Below, piece after piece: positions 1-7,403 of a stretch of 27,645 nucleotides of DNA; positions within the stretch are counted from its first letter, which is position 1, and each line of letters starts with the position of its first letter. The translations under genes were made by a program, and so were the position numbers. This stretch comes from an uncultured Treponema sp. (GTDB taxonomy: Bacteria; Spirochaetota; Spirochaetia; Treponematales; Treponemataceae). The stretch covers positions 1 through 27,645 of the forward strand of contig CALINC010000019.1 in assembly GCA_938045195.1 (NCBI GenBank), read 5' to 3'. The notes beneath the pieces were generated by a model, which did no database searches, had not been told where the DNA came from, and saw only the letters and a list, made by a program, of their open reading frames with translations.

Positions 1-87
1 TGTCAACAACAAGTAAAATTTACGAAAAAATATCGCTTTCCTATGATATTCAATACTATATACCCCAAAAACACGCTGAATACAGCT

Positions 88-1056
88 TCAATGCAAAGCT
101 GCTAAAAAATCAAGTAAAAGCTTTGAACTTTCTATTGCCGCTTTTTTGTTTTCTTCAGGCGAACCTCCATTTTTTATCCCCCCTATAACGGCGGGATTTC
201 CTGCACTTGGTGAGCCGAAGCTATGTCCTGCTTTTTCAAAAATATGCAATTCTATATGTTCAGGTTTTTGTTTATGCAAAATTTCCGCAGCTTTATCGGA
301 CTGCCAAAGACCGTCGCAGCCTCCTGCAAAAATTAAAGCTTTCCCTTGAAAATTAGATAAATCAATTGAAGCCTTTTTTAATATTTCTTCAGGTGCCGTT
401 TCCACAGCCGTTTCATACATAAGGCGCAAAACCATAGCATTATCTTCATATTTAATTTTTGAATAGGCATTTTGAAGCAGTGGAACAAAAGGTACCGCTT
501 GTTTTTTTATCGTCCAAGAGGATTTTGATGAAGTATAGTCCAAACCTTGAAACACGACATGCGCAGGTGCATACAAAACGATATTATCTATTTGCGGATA
601 ATACATGGTTAAAAGGGCTGCAAGTTCAGCACCTTTTGATCCGCCGATTAATGTGATCGGTTTTTTACCTTTACAATTTTTTTCTATATAATTAAGTACT
701 TCATCAAAAAATTCCAGAGGGACTTCAGAGAGCAATTTAGGAAGATTACCTTTCCCAAAATAATAAACGGCTAAAACTTCATATCCCAGATTTGCAAGCG
801 GTGCCGCATACCACTCGCCTGCACTTCCCTCCGACCCGCCTAAAGTTATTACAATTCCCTTATGGCGTATTTCATTAGGGACATAATGAAAAGCATTGAG
901 TTTGCCGCTTATTGAAAAAACTTGAACATCGGCATTAACATTTTTAGGTGTAATTTTTTCAACCGTAAATTTTGAACATGAAGAAAAAAATAAAACCAAA
1001 CTGAAAACAAAGATTTTTTTTACAATTTTTTTTTGCAAACCATCAACTGAATCCAT
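88..1056 (-). CDS. BAAT/dienelactone-hydrolase-type alpha/beta hydrolase lipoprotein
   Basis: A predicted lipid-anchored hydrolase of 322 aa. Residues 8-27 are a basic then hydrophobic signal peptide ending in FFSSC, so Cys27 is the likely lipidated residue; the lipobox is relaxed, as is usual in spirochaetes. The rest resembles the C-terminal catalytic domain of acyl-CoA thioesterase/bile-acid-CoA:amino-acid N-acyltransferases (BAAT family). The nucleophile elbow is GGSKGA with Ser140, and the triad is plausibly completed by Asp248 (GGCDGL) and His278 (AGHSFG). Family members hydrolyse or transfer acyl esters; the substrate here is unknown. The ATG at 1056 is chosen because a good promoter ends 6 nt before it; no Shine-Dalgarno is visible. 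It is a single gene, separated by 109 nt from the ABC operon. A short GCTG/CAGC hairpin with a T run (about 68-85) follows its stop and may terminate it weakly. Confidence 0.85.
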   Translation of the reverse strand: MDSVDGLQKKIVKKIFVFSLVLFFSSCSKFTVEKITPKNVNADVQVFSISGKLNAFHYVPNEIRHKGIVITLGGSEGSAGEWYAAPLANLGYEVLAVYYFGKGNLPKLLSEVPLEFFDEVLNYIEKNCKGKKPITLIGGSKGAELAALLTMYYPQIDNIVLYAPAHVVFQGLDYTSSKSSWTIKKQAVPFVPLLQNAYSKIKYEDNAMVLRLMYETAVETAPEEILKKASIDLSNFQGKALIFAGGCDGLWQSDKAAEILHKQKPEHIELHIFEKAGHSFGSPSAGNPAVIGGIKNGGSPEENKKAAIESSKLLLDFLAALH

Positions 1057-1062
1057 AAAAAT

Positions 1063-1091
1063 ATTTTATATCATTCTTTTTTGTATGTCAA
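1063..1091 (-). promoter_or_regulatory. sigma70-type promoter abutting the hydrolase ATG
   Basis: Reading the minus strand, a perfect -35 TTGACA (1091-1086) is followed after 17 nt by TAAAAT (1068-1063). Only six bases then separate the -10 box from the ATG at 1056, so the expected start of transcription falls on the ATG itself. No Shine-Dalgarno is present. A leaderless mRNA is inferred. Confidence 0.6.
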
Positions 1092-1165
1092 TAAGTGATA
1101 AATTCAGTGTCAATTGTATGTTACAAACTTATAAACAGTAAGAGATTATATGACGAAGTCTTTAA

Positions 1166-1954
1166 TTAAGAACCTGTAGATTTATATTTACTTACACCGA
1201 ACCGCCACAAAGCATAACATGGAATTAAAAATAAAATTGAAGCAACCGGTGAAAAAATGAAGACGGAATTTGAAGTTTTATCAAATAAATATAAGAGCGG
1301 ATAATATTGAAATAAAGAATATGGAATTATAAAGGTGCAAATTTTTAACATATTTTTTCCGTAAATTGAAATAGGATACACGCCGAAAGTTCTTGCACCA
1401 TCTGTAAAGATGTTGATAAATTCCAAACCTTCAATCGTAAAAAAACAAAGCGAAGCGTAAATTAAAAAAAGCCCCGAAAAGACGGCGACACCGCCTGTAA
1501 GCATAAGAAACAAAGTTACGGCTTTTCCGATAGTCCAATGGATGTTCCCGTAAATAACTCCGTACATCAACAGCAATACACCTTGCAATACTCGTCCTAT
1601 TCTTCCGAATTCGAATTTACTACCAAGTACTTGTAAAATTAAACTGCGCGGTCTTACTAACATCCTGTCAAAATCTCCGTTTACTATCAGTGATGAAAAA
1701 GAATCGAAGCCTCGTGCAAAACTTTCGGCAATTGAAAAACTCATTAAAACTATTGAACAGCAAAATATTATTTCATTAAAGGTAAAACCTTTTACACTGT
1801 GAAACCTTGCAAATAAAAAATAAACTCCTGCAATGGCATTAACAGTGATTAATGCTTGTCCGATAACGGAAAGAAAAAAAGAAGTTTTATATTCCATAGC
1901 ACTTTTCAGCAATACCGAAATATAATTAGCATAAAGTTTTAAATTCTTTTTCAT
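1166..1954 (-). CDS. ABC-2 family transporter permease (COG3694-like)
   Basis: A 262-aa integral membrane protein with about six hydrophobic segments, the usual size for this permease family. It is the last gene of a four-gene operon. It starts 6 nt after the stop of the second permease, and the SD-like AGGCGGG straddles that stop. The pair of unequal permeases next to an ATPase with a GQRSQLWWD motif is the COG4586/COG4587/COG3694 arrangement, an uncharacterised ABC-2 exporter type often annotated as multidrug or viologen export. It should form the membrane channel with the permease at 1961-2761. The substrate cannot be read from sequence. No clear terminator is seen in the 109 nt downstream. 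Confidence 0.85.
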   Translation of the reverse strand: MKKNLKLYANYISVLLKSAMEYKTSFFLSVIGQALITVNAIAGVYFLFARFHSVKGFTFNEIIFCCSIVLMSFSIAESFARGFDSFSSLIVNGDFDRMLVRPRSLILQVLGSKFEFGRIGRVLQGVLLLMYGVIYGNIHWTIGKAVTLFLMLTGGVAVFSGLFLIYASLCFFTIEGLEFINIFTDGARTFGVYPISIYGKNMLKICTFIIPYSLFQYYPLLYLFDKTSNSVFIFSPVASILFLIPCYALWRFGVSKYKSTGS

Positions 1955-1960
1955 TGTCTT

Positions 1961-2761
1961 TTACCCGCCTTGAACAATCAGTTTCTTTTCCGCATAAGAT
2001 GAAATTATTTTTCCGCACAATATTAAAACAACCAGCCAGAATATTTGTAAGCCGATTTTAAAATACACATTATTTCCGTGTATATCACCGCTGAAAATTC
2101 TTAATGGAATATTTTGAATACCGGTAAAAGGCAATACTTCCAAAACCCTGCGGAGCTTATCTGGGAAAAAAGGAAATGGAATAACTTGACCGATAAGAAT
2201 TTCAGTTGCAGAAATAAAAAGCATTTGTAAGCCTTTCGGTGAAATAGTAAAAAAACACAAAACATAAATTAAAACTATAAATGCCGATGCTGTAAGTAAA
2301 CCTAAAATAAGAGAAAATAAAAAGATAAAAAATATAAACATATCGGGCAATACTAAGGCATAAGGAGCCGGTAATAGAAATGCAGTAAATAAAATCGGAA
2401 AACAACGTAATAAGCCGCGTGCAAGTCGCAGTGAAACCGTTCGCACGAACCATAAATTATAAATGCGTATGGGACGCACCATTTGATATGCAACAGAACC
2501 TTTTATAATTGATTCATTAATTTCACTCTCAAATATCCACATTGCAAAAAATGCAATAAAGGCTTGCTGTATCCAAATATAAGAAACCGCCGCATGAAAA
2601 CTCATTGGAAAATTTTGCGGGGCTGTTTCGTAAAAGGCTTTATATAAAAACACCGATAAAAAGCCCCATGCAAATTGAGTTGTAATTCCTGCAAAAGCGG
2701 CGGCTCTATATTGCAAATTAGCAATAAACCGTATTTTAAAAATTGCAAAATATTTTTTCAT
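1961..2761 (-). CDS. ABC-2 family transporter permease (COG4587-like)
   Basis: A 266-aa multi-span membrane protein beginning MKKYFAIFKIRF, with an N-terminal basic stretch before the first membrane helix and about six hydrophobic segments. It lies 2 nt downstream of the ATPase stop and 6 nt upstream of the other permease, so translation of the three genes is probably coupled. Length and position fit the COG4587 permease that pairs with a COG4586 ATPase and a COG3694 permease. I infer that it forms half of a heterodimeric export channel. The transported compound is unknown. Confidence 0.85.
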   Translation of the reverse strand: MKKYFAIFKIRFIANLQYRAAAFAGITTQFAWGFLSVFLYKAFYETAPQNFPMSFHAAVSYIWIQQAFIAFFAMWIFESEINESIIKGSVAYQMVRPIRIYNLWFVRTVSLRLARGLLRCFPILFTAFLLPAPYALVLPDMFIFFIFLFSLILGLLTASAFIVLIYVLCFFTISPKGLQMLFISATEILIGQVIPFPFFPDKLRRVLEVLPFTGIQNIPLRIFSGDIHGNNVYFKIGLQIFWLVVLILCGKIISSYAEKKLIVQGG

Positions 2762-2763
2762 TT

Positions 2764-3585
2764 TTATTCCGTCAAAGTATTTTCATTTTTATCCGATGCA
2801 ATATTTAAACGCTTATATAATACCGCCAAACTTTCATCTAAAGTTAAATTCTCTTTTTTTATATCATCAAGTGTTCCGTCTAAAAGCAATTTACCCTTGC
2901 CGATTAAAATTATCCGGTTTGTAATCGCCTCAATATCCTGCATGTCATGCGTCGTTAAAATAATTGTCGTTTTATGTTTTATATTTAATTCGGAAATAAA
3001 TTGACGCAGTGCTAATTTTGAAACTGCATCAAGCCCTATGGTAGGCTCATCTAAAAAAAGAATTGCAGGACTATGCAAAAGAGATGCCGCAATTTCGCAG
3101 CGCATACGCTGTCCGAGAGAAAGCTGACGCACGGGTGTTTTAATAATTTCTTCCAAATTTAAAAGCGCAATTAATTCTTCGGAATTATGTTTGTAAATAT
3201 TTTGAGGAATTGAATAAATGTTTTTTAATAATGCAAAAGAATCTATTACGGGAATATCCCACCATAGCTGTGAACGCTGACCGAACACGGCACCTATATT
3301 TTTTACATATTCAATTCGGTTTTTCCACGGAATAAAACCGTTTACGGTACACTCTCCCGAATCGGGCATAAGAATACCGCTTAAGATTTTTATGGTAGAA
3401 CTTTTACCTGCACCGTTTGGTCCGATGTAACCTACGGTTTCACCCTCATTTATAGAAAAACTTATATCCTGCAAAGCGTGAATGTATTCATAATTTCTTT
3501 TAAACACATTACGCACCGCTTCGGAAAAGCCGGCATTCCGTTTTGCAACTTTATATGTTTTGCAAAGATTGTTGACCTTTATCAT
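2764..3585 (-). CDS. ABC transporter ATP-binding protein (COG4586-like)
   Basis: A 273-aa nucleotide-binding subunit. All ATPase motifs are intact: Walker A GPNGAGKS (55-62), Q-loop region FGQRSQLWWD (about 101-110), signature LSLGQ (155-159), Walker B ILFLDE (175-180) and switch His213 in TTHD. The WWD-type motif after the Q-loop is characteristic of the COG4586 group. It energises the two permeases encoded immediately downstream. The ATG at 3585 has an AAGGAA ribosome site about 9 nt upstream. The acetyltransferase gene ends 18 nt before it, so both are probably on one transcript. Confidence 0.92.
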   Translation of the reverse strand: MIKVNNLCKTYKVAKRNAGFSEAVRNVFKRNYEYIHALQDISFSINEGETVGYIGPNGAGKSSTIKILSGILMPDSGECTVNGFIPWKNRIEYVKNIGAVFGQRSQLWWDIPVIDSFALLKNIYSIPQNIYKHNSEELIALLNLEEIIKTPVRQLSLGQRMRCEIAASLLHSPAILFLDEPTIGLDAVSKLALRQFISELNIKHKTTIILTTHDMQDIEAITNRIILIGKGKLLLDGTLDDIKKENLTLDESLAVLYKRLNIASDKNENTLTE

Positions 3586-3603
3586 GTTGTTTTACGGTTC
3601 CTT

Positions 3604-4086
3604 TTAAATAGTATACCCTTCGGATTTTATATTTTTTCGCAAAACAATTTCATTGCCGAATTCCGCATCACGGAATTTTTGATAAAATCTTTTTGCATTT
3701 TCATTCGTTGCTTCAATTAAAAAATACTGATTTATTTTATTGTGCACACATTGTTTTTCAAATTCTTTAAACAGCATTTGCGCAATACCATTATGACGAT
3801 AGTCTTTCAAAACATACAACCAATCAATATATGCCATGCGGTATCCATCTTGTATGCATCCATAAAAATGATATTCCAGCCTCCCGACAACAGTATCTTT
3901 TTCAAGAGCAAGAAGAGAACTGGTGTTATTATAAAACGGATCATGTATTCTTTCTTTTAGACTTCGTATATCCAATTCGTCTATCATCATCATATCAGGT
4001 TCTTCGGACCGTGCAATTTCTAAATATTCAATATATTTACCAATATTATTTTTATTTAAGAATTCAAAATGTATATCTAATTTCAT
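3604..4086 (-). CDS. GNAT family N-acetyltransferase
   Basis: A 160-aa protein with the GNAT fold signature: the acetyl-CoA pyrophosphate-binding motif is YRHNGIA (Arg97, Gly100, Ala102), followed by a hydrophobic helix and a C-terminal ATNENAKRFYQKF segment typical of motif B. Such enzymes transfer acetyl from acetyl-CoA to an amine on a small molecule or protein. It is the first gene of the operon with the ABC exporter, and acetylation plus export hints at self-protection against a toxic compound, but that is inference. The start is the ATG at 4086, with a GGAG about 10 nt upstream. Confidence 0.85.
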   Translation of the reverse strand: MKLDIHFEFLNKNNIGKYIEYLEIARSEEPDMMMIDELDIRSLKERIHDPFYNNTSSLLALEKDTVVGRLEYHFYGCIQDGYRMAYIDWLYVLKDYRHNGIAQMLFKEFEKQCVHNKINQYFLIEATNENAKRFYQKFRDAEFGNEIVLRKNIKSEGYTI

Positions 4087-4157
4087 TGTAACAATACTCC
4101 AAGTTCATGAGTAAAGAATATATCCATGTACTCTTATAATCCGAATACTATATTTTA

Positions 4158-5522
4158 TCAGCTTTTAATTCCTGAAGCCCATTTTGTATTTAAAATTAAA
4201 ATAACGGCAATTGTTCCCGCTGTTATATTTGAAAATAAATTACCCCAATAAATTGAATAATAGGTAAGATATTTTTCCGTTGCAAGAATAAAAATATAGC
4301 GCAAAAACCAAATACGCAAAATACCGATAATAAGCGGAATTTTTGTTTTACCTAATCCTATAAAAGCTCCTTGTACGGTCATACAAATGCCAAACCCGAT
4401 AACGGAATATGTATAAATATGTAAAGCGATAACTGCAATGTTTCCGATTTCGGGTAGTTTCGGTTTAAAAAGAGAAACCAAAAAAGCCGATGAAGGAACT
4501 ATAATTGCAATTAATACCGCTCCGCTTAATGCGCTGACAAGACAACCTAAAAAACACGACTTTTTTGCTTTTGACGGATTACCCGAACCAATGTGCATAC
4601 TTACCATTGTTGTTACTGCTGCGGAAAAGCAGCCGGGTATATTAAAACATACGGTTGAAATATTATTTGCAATACTTTGTCCGTTTAAAACAATTGCACC
4701 ATACGGATCCATTTCTTTATTGATAAGGAAAAATCCGGCTGACACAAACGCATAATTTATCATTGCAGGAAACCCTACTTTTAGAAGCTGCTTCAACGTA
4801 GGAACTGAAAATTTAAATTTTTGTAACGTCAATTTATCCGGAGTTTTTTTAATGAATAAATCAAAAAACATCCACGCCGTAACGACAATATTTGCAAGCA
4901 GAGAGGCTGCAACACATCCGTCAATTCCCCACCTGAGCAAGTATAAAAAAAGATAATTGCCAAGAAGTTTAATTATCAGCATAATTACCATTCTGATAAA
5001 AGGAGCTTCAGGTTTTCCGTTTGCATTTTTAATTCCGTTATAAATCGATTCCATAAAACTGAACGGCATTACAATACAATAAAGAGAAATATACCGGAAA
5101 ACTTTCGGAGCAATTTCACTTTTAAGGGTTGTGCTTATTCCTGCTCCGAGCAAAAATAAAAACGGAAGCGAAACAATTCCAAGTAAAAATCCGAAAACAA
5201 AAATTTGCGTTGCAACTTTTTTACTCTCATCAATATCACCGCGCCCGTTAAGTTGACCTATAATTGCAGAAGCACCCACGCTTAAACCCAAACCTAAAGC
5301 AAGAACGATTGAAATTATCGGTTGAGAAAAACTTACCGCGCTTGCAGTTACGTGATCGGTAAGTCTGTTAATAAAAAGACCGTCAGTAAAAGGCATCAGA
5401 GCTTGCAATAATGCCATCATCAATGACGGTATCGAAAGAATCAACAATGTTTTAATTGGAGAAGAATTTAAAATCAAATCCCTACGTTGTGCTGTTGTTT
5501 GAGCGTTTAATATAAATTTCAT
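4158..5522 (-). CDS. MATE family multidrug/cation efflux transporter
   Basis: A 454-aa polytopic protein with about twelve hydrophobic segments, the standard MATE length. The N-terminal half has MMALLQALMPFTDGLFINRL and a GLGLSVGASAIIGQLNGRG segment, both typical of the family; the second half repeats the topology. MATE proteins exchange Na+ or H+ for organic cations or drugs across the inner membrane. The start is 15 nt downstream of the guaB stop, with only a weak GGA upstream, so translation probably depends on coupling to guaB. The substrate is unknown. The pairing with guaB is positional and does not imply a shared pathway. Confidence 0.9.
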   Translation of the reverse strand: MKFILNAQTTAQRRDLILNSSPIKTLLILSIPSLMMALLQALMPFTDGLFINRLTDHVTASAVSFSQPIISIVLALGLGLSVGASAIIGQLNGRGDIDESKKVATQIFVFGFLLGIVSLPFLFLLGAGISTTLKSEIAPKVFRYISLYCIVMPFSFMESIYNGIKNANGKPEAPFIRMVIMLIIKLLGNYLFLYLLRWGIDGCVAASLLANIVVTAWMFFDLFIKKTPDKLTLQKFKFSVPTLKQLLKVGFPAMINYAFVSAGFFLINKEMDPYGAIVLNGQSIANNISTVCFNIPGCFSAAVTTMVSMHIGSGNPSKAKKSCFLGCLVSALSGAVLIAIIVPSSAFLVSLFKPKLPEIGNIAVIALHIYTYSVIGFGICMTVQGAFIGLGKTKIPLIIGILRIWFLRYIFILATEKYLTYYSIYWGNLFSNITAGTIAVILILNTKWASGIKS

Positions 5523-5537
5523 AAGCGTATCCGACTT

Positions 5538-7052
5538 TTAATAATTGGTTCCGGCAGAATGCCCCATATCTTTGAGTACAACATCATGCGGTCCGCCTTC
5601 AACAATACTTGCGGAAGAAACAAGTGTAAGCCTCGCCTTGCTTTTAAATTCTTCTATCGAAAGAACACCGCAATTACACATTGTTGAGCGGATTTTATTC
5701 AATGTTATTGAAATATTGTCGTGCAGTTTTCCTGCATACGGTACATAAGAATCAACGCCCTCTTCAAATGAAAGTTTCTTTTCGCCCCCAGAATCATAGC
5801 GCTGCCAGTTTCTTGCACGCGCAGATCCTTCTCCCCAATATTCTTTCATATAATTTCCGTTTATTAAAACCTTATTTGTCGGGCTTTCATCAAAACGTGC
5901 AAAATATCTGCCGAGCATACAAAAGTCGCTGCCCATTGCCAAAGCAAGTGTTATGTGATAGTCGAAAACTATGCCGCCGTCGGAACAAATCGGAATATAA
6001 ATTCCATGTTTTTTAAAATATTCATCGCGGGCTTTTGCAACTTCAATTACAGCTGTTGCCTGTCCGCGTCCTATTCCTTTTGTTTCGCGTGTAATACAAA
6101 TTGAGCCGCCGCCGATTCCTACCTTTATAAAATCCGCTCCCGCTTCCGCTAAAAAATTAAAGCCGTCTGCGTCTACGACATTACCGGCACCTACGGGAAT
6201 TGCATCGCCGTATTTTGCTTTTATAAATTGAATGGTTTGCTGTTGCCACTCGCTAAAGCCGTCCGAAGAATCTATACATAAAACATCAGCACCGGCTTCA
6301 ACAAGGGGCGGCACTCTTTCTGCATAATCTCTAGTATTGATTCCGGCACCTACCATAAAACGTTTTTTCTCATCAAGTAATTCGAGAGGATTTTCAGTGT
6401 TGCTCTCATAATCTTTTCTAAAAACAAAAGCGATAAGGTTTCCGTTTTTATCGATAACCGGAAGAGAATTCAATTTATACTCCCAAATGATATTGTTTGC
6501 CTCTTTTAATGAAACGCCCTCTTCCGCAACATGAAGCCTTTCAATCGGTGTCATAAATTCTTTAACAAGCGTATCGGCTGCTATATGCCCTACACGGTAA
6601 TCCCGCCCCGTAATGACCCCTAAAAGTTTTCCGTGCGCCGTGCCGTCATTGGTTACGGCAACGGTTGTGTGGTCTGTTTTTGCTTTAAGTTCAAGTACAT
6701 CCGACAACGTATTATCCGGTTTTAAATTGGAATCGCTTTCTACAAAACCGGCACGATGATTTTTTACACGGGCAACCATTGCCGCTTCATTTTCAATTGA
6801 TTGAGAACCGAAAATAAACGAAAGACCTCCCTCCCGCGCAAGAGCTACCGCCATAGTATCATCCGAGACCGATTGCATTATAGAAGAAACCAATGGAATA
6901 TTTAAACTGATTTTAGGCTTTTTTCCCTTTTTAAATTTGGTAAGAGGAGTTTTTAAAGAAACTGCCTGCGGTATATGCTTAGCTTCCGAAAAGCGCGGCA
7001 AAAGCAAATATTCACTGAACGTGTGTGAAGGTTCATCATAAAAAAAAGCCAT
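5538..7052 (-). CDS. guaB: IMP dehydrogenase (Tritrichomonas foetus-like type)
   Basis: Catalyses NAD-dependent oxidation of IMP to XMP, the committed step of guanine nucleotide synthesis, in the cytoplasm. The ATG at 7052 is chosen because GAGG lies 6 nt upstream; an in-frame extension to 7181 has no such site and looks non-coding. The resulting 504 aa carry the barrel, a CBS-domain insert (about 105-220), the catalytic loop GGGSICITRE with Cys319, and the flap with Arg418-Tyr419 (ARNWQRYD). These are exactly the residue numbers of the T. foetus enzyme, and Lys310 and Glu431, which underlie its mycophenolate insensitivity, are also present. The MATE gene follows after 15 nt. Confidence 0.97.
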   Translation of the reverse strand: MAFFYDEPSHTFSEYLLLPRFSEAKHIPQAVSLKTPLTKFKKGKKPKISLNIPLVSSIMQSVSDDTMAVALAREGGLSFIFGSQSIENEAAMVARVKNHRAGFVESDSNLKPDNTLSDVLELKAKTDHTTVAVTNDGTAHGKLLGVITGRDYRVGHIAADTLVKEFMTPIERLHVAEEGVSLKEANNIIWEYKLNSLPVIDKNGNLIAFVFRKDYESNTENPLELLDEKKRFMVGAGINTRDYAERVPPLVEAGADVLCIDSSDGFSEWQQQTIQFIKAKYGDAIPVGAGNVVDADGFNFLAEAGADFIKVGIGGGSICITRETKGIGRGQATAVIEVAKARDEYFKKHGIYIPICSDGGIVFDYHITLALAMGSDFCMLGRYFARFDESPTNKVLINGNYMKEYWGEGSARARNWQRYDSGGEKKLSFEEGVDSYVPYAGKLHDNISITLNKIRSTMCNCGVLSIEEFKSKARLTLVSSASIVEGGPHDVVLKDMGHSAGTNY

Positions 7053-7080
7053 AAAATACCTCAAAAAAAATAATTTTTCA

Positions 7081-7109
7081 ATATTATATTTTTTTGAAGA
7101 AAAAATCAA
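7081..7109 (-). promoter_or_regulatory. Probable guaB promoter
   Basis: On the minus strand TTGATT (7109-7104) is followed after 17 nt by TAATAT (7086-7081), or after 15 nt by TATAAT (7088-7083). The leader to the guaB ATG would be about 20-30 nt and contains the GAGG ribosome site. Unlike several other promoters in the window, this one leaves room for a normal leader. Confidence 0.5.
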
Positions 7110-7285
7110 GAGTAGATATTTTAAAATCCATGGCAACCGCCGGGCAATCGAAAATAATCTGCATTGGTGTTTGGACGGCATCAGATATGGATATACTTAC
7201 TTTAGACAAAAGAAGCTGTATGTATGATGATGACTTTAGAGCTAAAATCCTTTTTCATACCGATACCCTGAAAATTGATAATTAA
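7094..7285 (+). other. Possible decayed reading frame between guaB and the EF-hand gene
   Basis: The 351-nt gap 7053-7403 holds the guaB promoter, the promoter of the gene at 7404, and this plus-strand open frame of 63 codons. Its second half (CMYDDDFRAKILFHTD) has protein-like composition, but the frame has no Shine-Dalgarno, overlaps the guaB promoter and starts with a TTG. I do not recognise it. It may be the tail of a lost gene or chance. Confidence 0.2.
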
Positions 7286-7340
7286 TATAGGAAGCGAAAT
7301 TCGGAACAACAGACATATTAAAAAATATAAGCAAATCCCC

Positions 7341-7395
7341 TTGAATACCGGAATATTTTAATATAATATAGGCGGATATTTATTACGTTAGGAGG
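7341..7395 (+). promoter_or_regulatory. Promoter and strong RBS for the EF-hand gene
   Basis: TTGAAT (7341-7346) and a consensus TATAAT (7362-7367) are 15 nt apart, slightly short. A strong GGAGG (7391-7395) sits 8 nt before the GTG at 7404, which fixes the start codon. Confidence 0.5.
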
Positions 7396-7403
7396 AATAT
7401 TCA

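Noticed and set aside
7053..7181. 43-codon N-terminal extension of guaB
   Set aside because: No ribosome site, atypical residues, and the ATG at 7052 has GAGG and gives the exact T. foetus numbering.
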